From positions 1-36,467 of the IMG/VR virus record IMGVR_UViG_3300032893_000181: DNA of 36,467 nt, one strand, 5' to 3'. Shown piece by piece: positions 34,899-36,467 of this stretch. Within the stretch, counting starts at the first letter, position 1. Every line of letters starts with the position of its first letter. Below the pieces are notes generated by a model. That model was not told the DNA's origin and did no database searches. It saw only the letters and a list, made by a program, of their open reading frames with translations. The translations under genes were made by a program, and so were the position numbers. Source of the stretch: a virus.

Positions 34899-36467
34899 AT
34901 GGCCTATGAAGATCCATCTCAAGGACCACAAAAGTTAAACAATCCAACAGATAATTCTTATCAAGATTTGTTTCAGAAGCCAGAATCTTCTGAATCAAAA
35001 GTAGCAAAAATACTACAACGAGCTGATGATGAGGAGATAGACCATCTTGCGGCTAAAGTTGAGGATGAGTTTACTCAATGTCGTTCGGCCAGACTATTCC
35101 AAGAAAACATTTGGATACGATGCCATCAGAATTGTAAAGGTGTGTATTCTCCTGACATAAATTACAACGGTGGTAATTCTAGAGTCTTTGTTCAAGTCAC
35201 TCGTCCTAAAGTATCTAACGCTCATGCTAGGTTGATGGAAGTAGCACTTCCTCCTGGAGAGAATGCCTGGGATGTGTCTTCGACAAGAGATCCTTTTATT
35301 CCAGAACTATTACTACAACTACTTCAAAAAAATCTTCCTCCTGAAGATATAAGAAAAGCAATAAAAGAAGCCGCAGACAAAGCTGCTGAAAATATGACAA
35401 GAAAGATAAGCAGCCAATTGGATGAGACCAATTGGGCTATGGTATTACAACAAACAACTCTACATTTATGTGAATACGGGATTTCTATAGTAGGAGCGCC
35501 TTTCGCTGTTCCTACTTACCAGAGTCCTGAAGCTGCCAAACGAAATGAAGATCCTGAGTTGATGAAACGATGGCAAAAGATTATAAATCTTCCTTCGATG
35601 GAAGCCTCAGGTTATGTGGATGAATATCGTCCACAATTAGAAGCTTATAATCCTTTTGAAGTATATCCTGACCCTGCTGCTCATAAAACTGAAGATTTGA
35701 TGTTTGTTACAATACGAAAAGTATTGAACAGAAGTCAGGTTATGGATTTGACAAAACTCGATGGATTCAAAGCTGACATCATAAAAGAAGTTTTGCAGAA
35801 AACCAAGAATGGTGATTGGACACCTGAACGATGGGAATCAGTCATAAACATAACCAACCAACAGTTTCAGATGAATTGTCCTGCAGATCGTTTCATTGTA
35901 AAAATTCGATGGGGATTCTTGAGCGGGGATGACATTGAAAAAGCTGGTATCAAGATAGAAGAATCACAGCGTTACGAACAAGTGATGTGCCAAGTATGGG
36001 TGTTAGGTGGACGCGTAATTTATCTTCAAGTCTCTGATTTATATAGATGCAAATTACCATTCTACTTCACACCTTACAACATGGTCCCTCATTCCATTTG
36101 GGGTTCAGGCCCTGCTGAGTACATGTGGGATTCTCAAGACATGATCAATGCAGCAGCTCGTTCTGCATGTGATAACATGGCTATGATTGCTGGGCCTATG
36201 ACTGTGGTGCACACTAACAGGCTAGCCCCTGGAGAAGAAGCTATGGAAATAGCTCCTTGGAAAATCTTTAGGGTAGAAGAGTCAGAGCTTCCTGGTGCTA
36301 CTCCAAATCCTATAATCTTTTTTAATCCTCAGTCTCATCTAGATGAATTTTTAAAGTTGATGCAGTTTCATATGAATTTATCTGATGAACAAACATCTCT
36401 ACCTAAAATGTTGCAAGGTGAGAGTGGGGAAGGTGTTCACAATAGAACCTCAAGCGGTGCTCAATTA
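34899..36467 (+). CDS. Portal protein (partial, runs off right edge)
   Basis: 523 residues are visible with no stop. The frame begins MAYEDPSQGPQKLNN just after the large terminase gene. A helical N-terminus, 'RPKVSNAHARLMEVALPPGENAWDV' region (about 108), 'GISIVGAPFAVP', 'NPFEVYPDPAA', 'YNMVPHSIWGSGPAEYMWDSQDMINAAARSACDNMA' region (about 395-430) and 'GEGVHNRTSSGAQL' at the edge match podovirus-type portal proteins, whose dodecamer forms the DNA gate of the capsid. Family identified from these motifs and its place after terL. Confidence 0.82.
   Translation, partial: MAYEDPSQGPQKLNNPTDNSYQDLFQKPESSESKVAKILQRADDEEIDHLAAKVEDEFTQCRSARLFQENIWIRCHQNCKGVYSPDINYNGGNSRVFVQVTRPKVSNAHARLMEVALPPGENAWDVSSTRDPFIPELLLQLLQKNLPPEDIRKAIKEAADKAAENMTRKISSQLDETNWAMVLQQTTLHLCEYGISIVGAPFAVPTYQSPEAAKRNEDPELMKRWQKIINLPSMEASGYVDEYRPQLEAYNPFEVYPDPAAHKTEDLMFVTIRKVLNRSQVMDLTKLDGFKADIIKEVLQKTKNGDWTPERWESVINITNQQFQMNCPADRFIVKIRWGFLSGDDIEKAGIKIEESQRYEQVMCQVWVLGGRVIYLQVSDLYRCKLPFYFTPYNMVPHSIWGSGPAEYMWDSQDMINAAARSACDNMAMIAGPMTVVHTNRLAPGEEAMEIAPWKIFRVEESELPGATPNPIIFFNPQSHLDEFLKLMQFHMNLSDEQTSLPKMLQGESGEGVHNRTSSGAQL

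Overview
This window is phage DNA, most likely from a tailed phage of the podovirus type or a relative. The right edge carries a small terminase candidate, the large terminase and the start of a portal gene. The left edge carries the end of a very large virion protein and two fibre-like proteins. The base composition is AT-rich and genes are packed head to tail with 1-14 base overlaps. I saw no integrase, reverse transcriptase or host housekeeping gene. The host is not identifiable. A cluster of sites that match sigma-54 (RpoN) promoters suggests an RpoN-containing bacterium, and the muralytic enzyme and three-helix holin types suggest a Gram-negative one; both points are inference.

Layout. 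1-5135 (+): virion genes. 5132-10878 (-): RecT-type annealing protein, a five-module zinc-finger protein, a PD-(D/E)XK-type nuclease, a lysis set (three-helix holin, small membrane proteins, an L,D-transpeptidase-fold muralytic enzyme), an XRE regulator, dUTPase and SSB. 10915-12237 (-): DnaB-type helicase. 12224-18103 (-): the most unusual region, a near-continuous tandem array of about 30 tiny paralogous ORFs. Each begins with a Met/Val-x-Leu-Gly signature and overlaps the next. The array is cut into two blocks by two unrelated small genes, and each block starts just after an intrinsic terminator. 18215-22403 (-): a DUF6745-type protein with a small conserved partner, small membrane and Cys-rich proteins, a pentapeptide-repeat protein and a tRNA with CAT anticodon. 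22433-23430 (-): three members of a four-member small-protein family, preceded by duplicated leaders with sigma-54-like -24/-12 sites; the fourth member is at 21501-21737.

23640-24722 has no convincing protein gene. Its right part (about 23915-24551) is dense with perfect stems and looks like a large structured RNA. From 24723 the + strand carries two small HTH proteins, five tiny hydrophobic proteins joined by ATGA-type overlaps, a SLOG/DUF2493 protein, a secreted trypsin-like protease, a family B DNA polymerase, a primase-polymerase and a repeat-containing virion protein. Further right are small basic proteins (-), an excisionase-like HTH protein and the packaging genes.

Together the genes give a self-sufficient replication set (PolB, prim-pol, DnaB, SSB, dUTPase, RecT), packaging, structure and lysis. 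The accessory content is concentrated in the small-ORF array, the sigma-54-like control region, the structured RNA and the membrane-peptide cluster. All calls come from reading sequence and translations; no database search was run.
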